Shown here: one piece after another, positions 5,898 through 6,071 of the stretch
Layout of the letters: every line of letters starts with the position of its first letter
How positions within the stretch are numbered: the stretch's first letter is position 1
NCBI GenBank assembly: GCA_964490725.1
Contig: CAZBDU010000170.1
Coordinates: 1-6,071, forward strand
From: CAZBDU01 sp964490725
Lineage (GTDB): Bacteria > Spirochaetota > Spirochaetia > SZUA-6 > DRHE01
Length of the DNA: 6,071 nucleotides
Direction of reading: 5' to 3'
Translations under genes and position numbers: made by a program
Notes under the pieces: generated by a model
Told to the model about the DNA's origin: nothing
Databases searched by the model: none
What the model saw: the letters and a program-made list of their open reading frames with translations, nothing else

Positions 5898-5927
5898 ATT
5901 GTCACCGAAAGAACAGGCCAAAGTCAA
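5898..5927 (-). promoter_or_regulatory. Promoter of the PilZN3-type gene, possibly leaderless
   Basis: On the minus strand, TTGACT (5927-5922; five of six to consensus) and GACAAT (5903-5898; four of six) are 18 bp apart. The predicted RNA start near 5891 is only about three bases before the ATG at 5888, and no ribosome binding site precedes that ATG. Together these suggest a leaderless or nearly leaderless mRNA. Confidence 0.5.
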
Positions 5928-5967
5928 GTCGCTACAGTGTAAGGTTTTTTGCATCAGTGCTGTATGA

Positions 5968-6071
5968 ACATGCGGCAGCCGGCAAGTCGAGGGGTGGGCC
6001 GGCGGCGCCTCGGGCGCGGCGCGCGCGGCGGGCCGGGCGGCCTTCCTGCCCTACTATCCCATCGGCTACCC
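5968..6071 (+). CDS. Edge fragment, possible N-terminus of tryptophan synthase alpha (TrpA-like)
   Basis: The frame ending at the window edge reads GAARAAGRAAFLPYYPIGYP over the last 20 codons (6010 region onwards). This resembles the TrpA start, where E. coli has EGAFVPFVTLGDP and other species xIPYxTAGYP. The frame opens after a TGA at 5965-5967 and contains no ATG, GTG or TTG before the TrpA-like segment. Either the start is non-standard, a frameshift lies in the very GC-rich run 6012-6040, or the match is fortuitous. ATGs at 5964 and 5970 and a GTG at 5994 lie in another frame. The gene would diverge from the PilZN3-type gene. The call rests on about a dozen residues. Confidence 0.3.

Noticed and set aside
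5889..5954. Upstream ATG (5954) for the PilZN3-type protein
   Set aside because: The 22 added residues do not look like the family, no ribosome site precedes that ATG, and the segment holds the best promoter match.

Overview
The window is GC-rich bacterial DNA with almost all third codon positions G or C. The best taxonomic clue is the gene at 5097-5888, whose N-terminal half looks like the PilZN3 domain, which I know mainly from spirochaetes. With the base composition, this suggests a high-GC member of Spirochaetota, perhaps an environmental Spirochaetaceae lineage. That is an inference from one gene. No rRNA, tRNA, CRISPR array, insertion sequence or phage gene is visible.

Layout, left to right: (1) 142-924 (+), a DUF1445 / YcsI / D-glutamate cyclase-family protein whose 3' end overlaps the next gene tail to tail. 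(2) A minus-strand pair, probably one operon read leftwards: an NAD(P)-dependent dehydrogenase of the 3-hydroxyisobutyrate dehydrogenase family (1821-2723) followed by an EamA/DMT transporter (887-1762). (3) A 235-bp divergent control region (2724-2958) with a good sigma-70-type promoter on the plus strand, a LacI-type operator inside that promoter, and a weaker minus-strand promoter. (4) A plus-strand pair: a LacI-family repressor (2959-4065) overlapping by 14 bp an amidohydrolase-2 (ACMSD-like) enzyme (4052-5029). (5) A convergent gap with two GC-rich hairpins, then the minus-strand PilZN3/PilZ-like gene (5097-5888) with its own promoter. (6) A right-edge plus-strand fragment whose last residues resemble the N-terminus of tryptophan synthase alpha, but without a visible start codon.

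The central genes read as a small LacI-controlled catabolic locus: a transporter, a metal-dependent hydrolase or decarboxylase, a beta-hydroxyacid dehydrogenase and perhaps the DUF1445 enzyme, arranged around a regulator that probably represses itself. The substrate cannot be read from the sequence. The oddities most worth checking are the Gln that replaces the first metal-ligand His of the amidohydrolase, the operator in the lacI-type promoter, the degenerate PilZ half of the spirochaete-like protein, and the startless edge fragment. I found no clear sign of a wholly new defence, mobile or RNA system.
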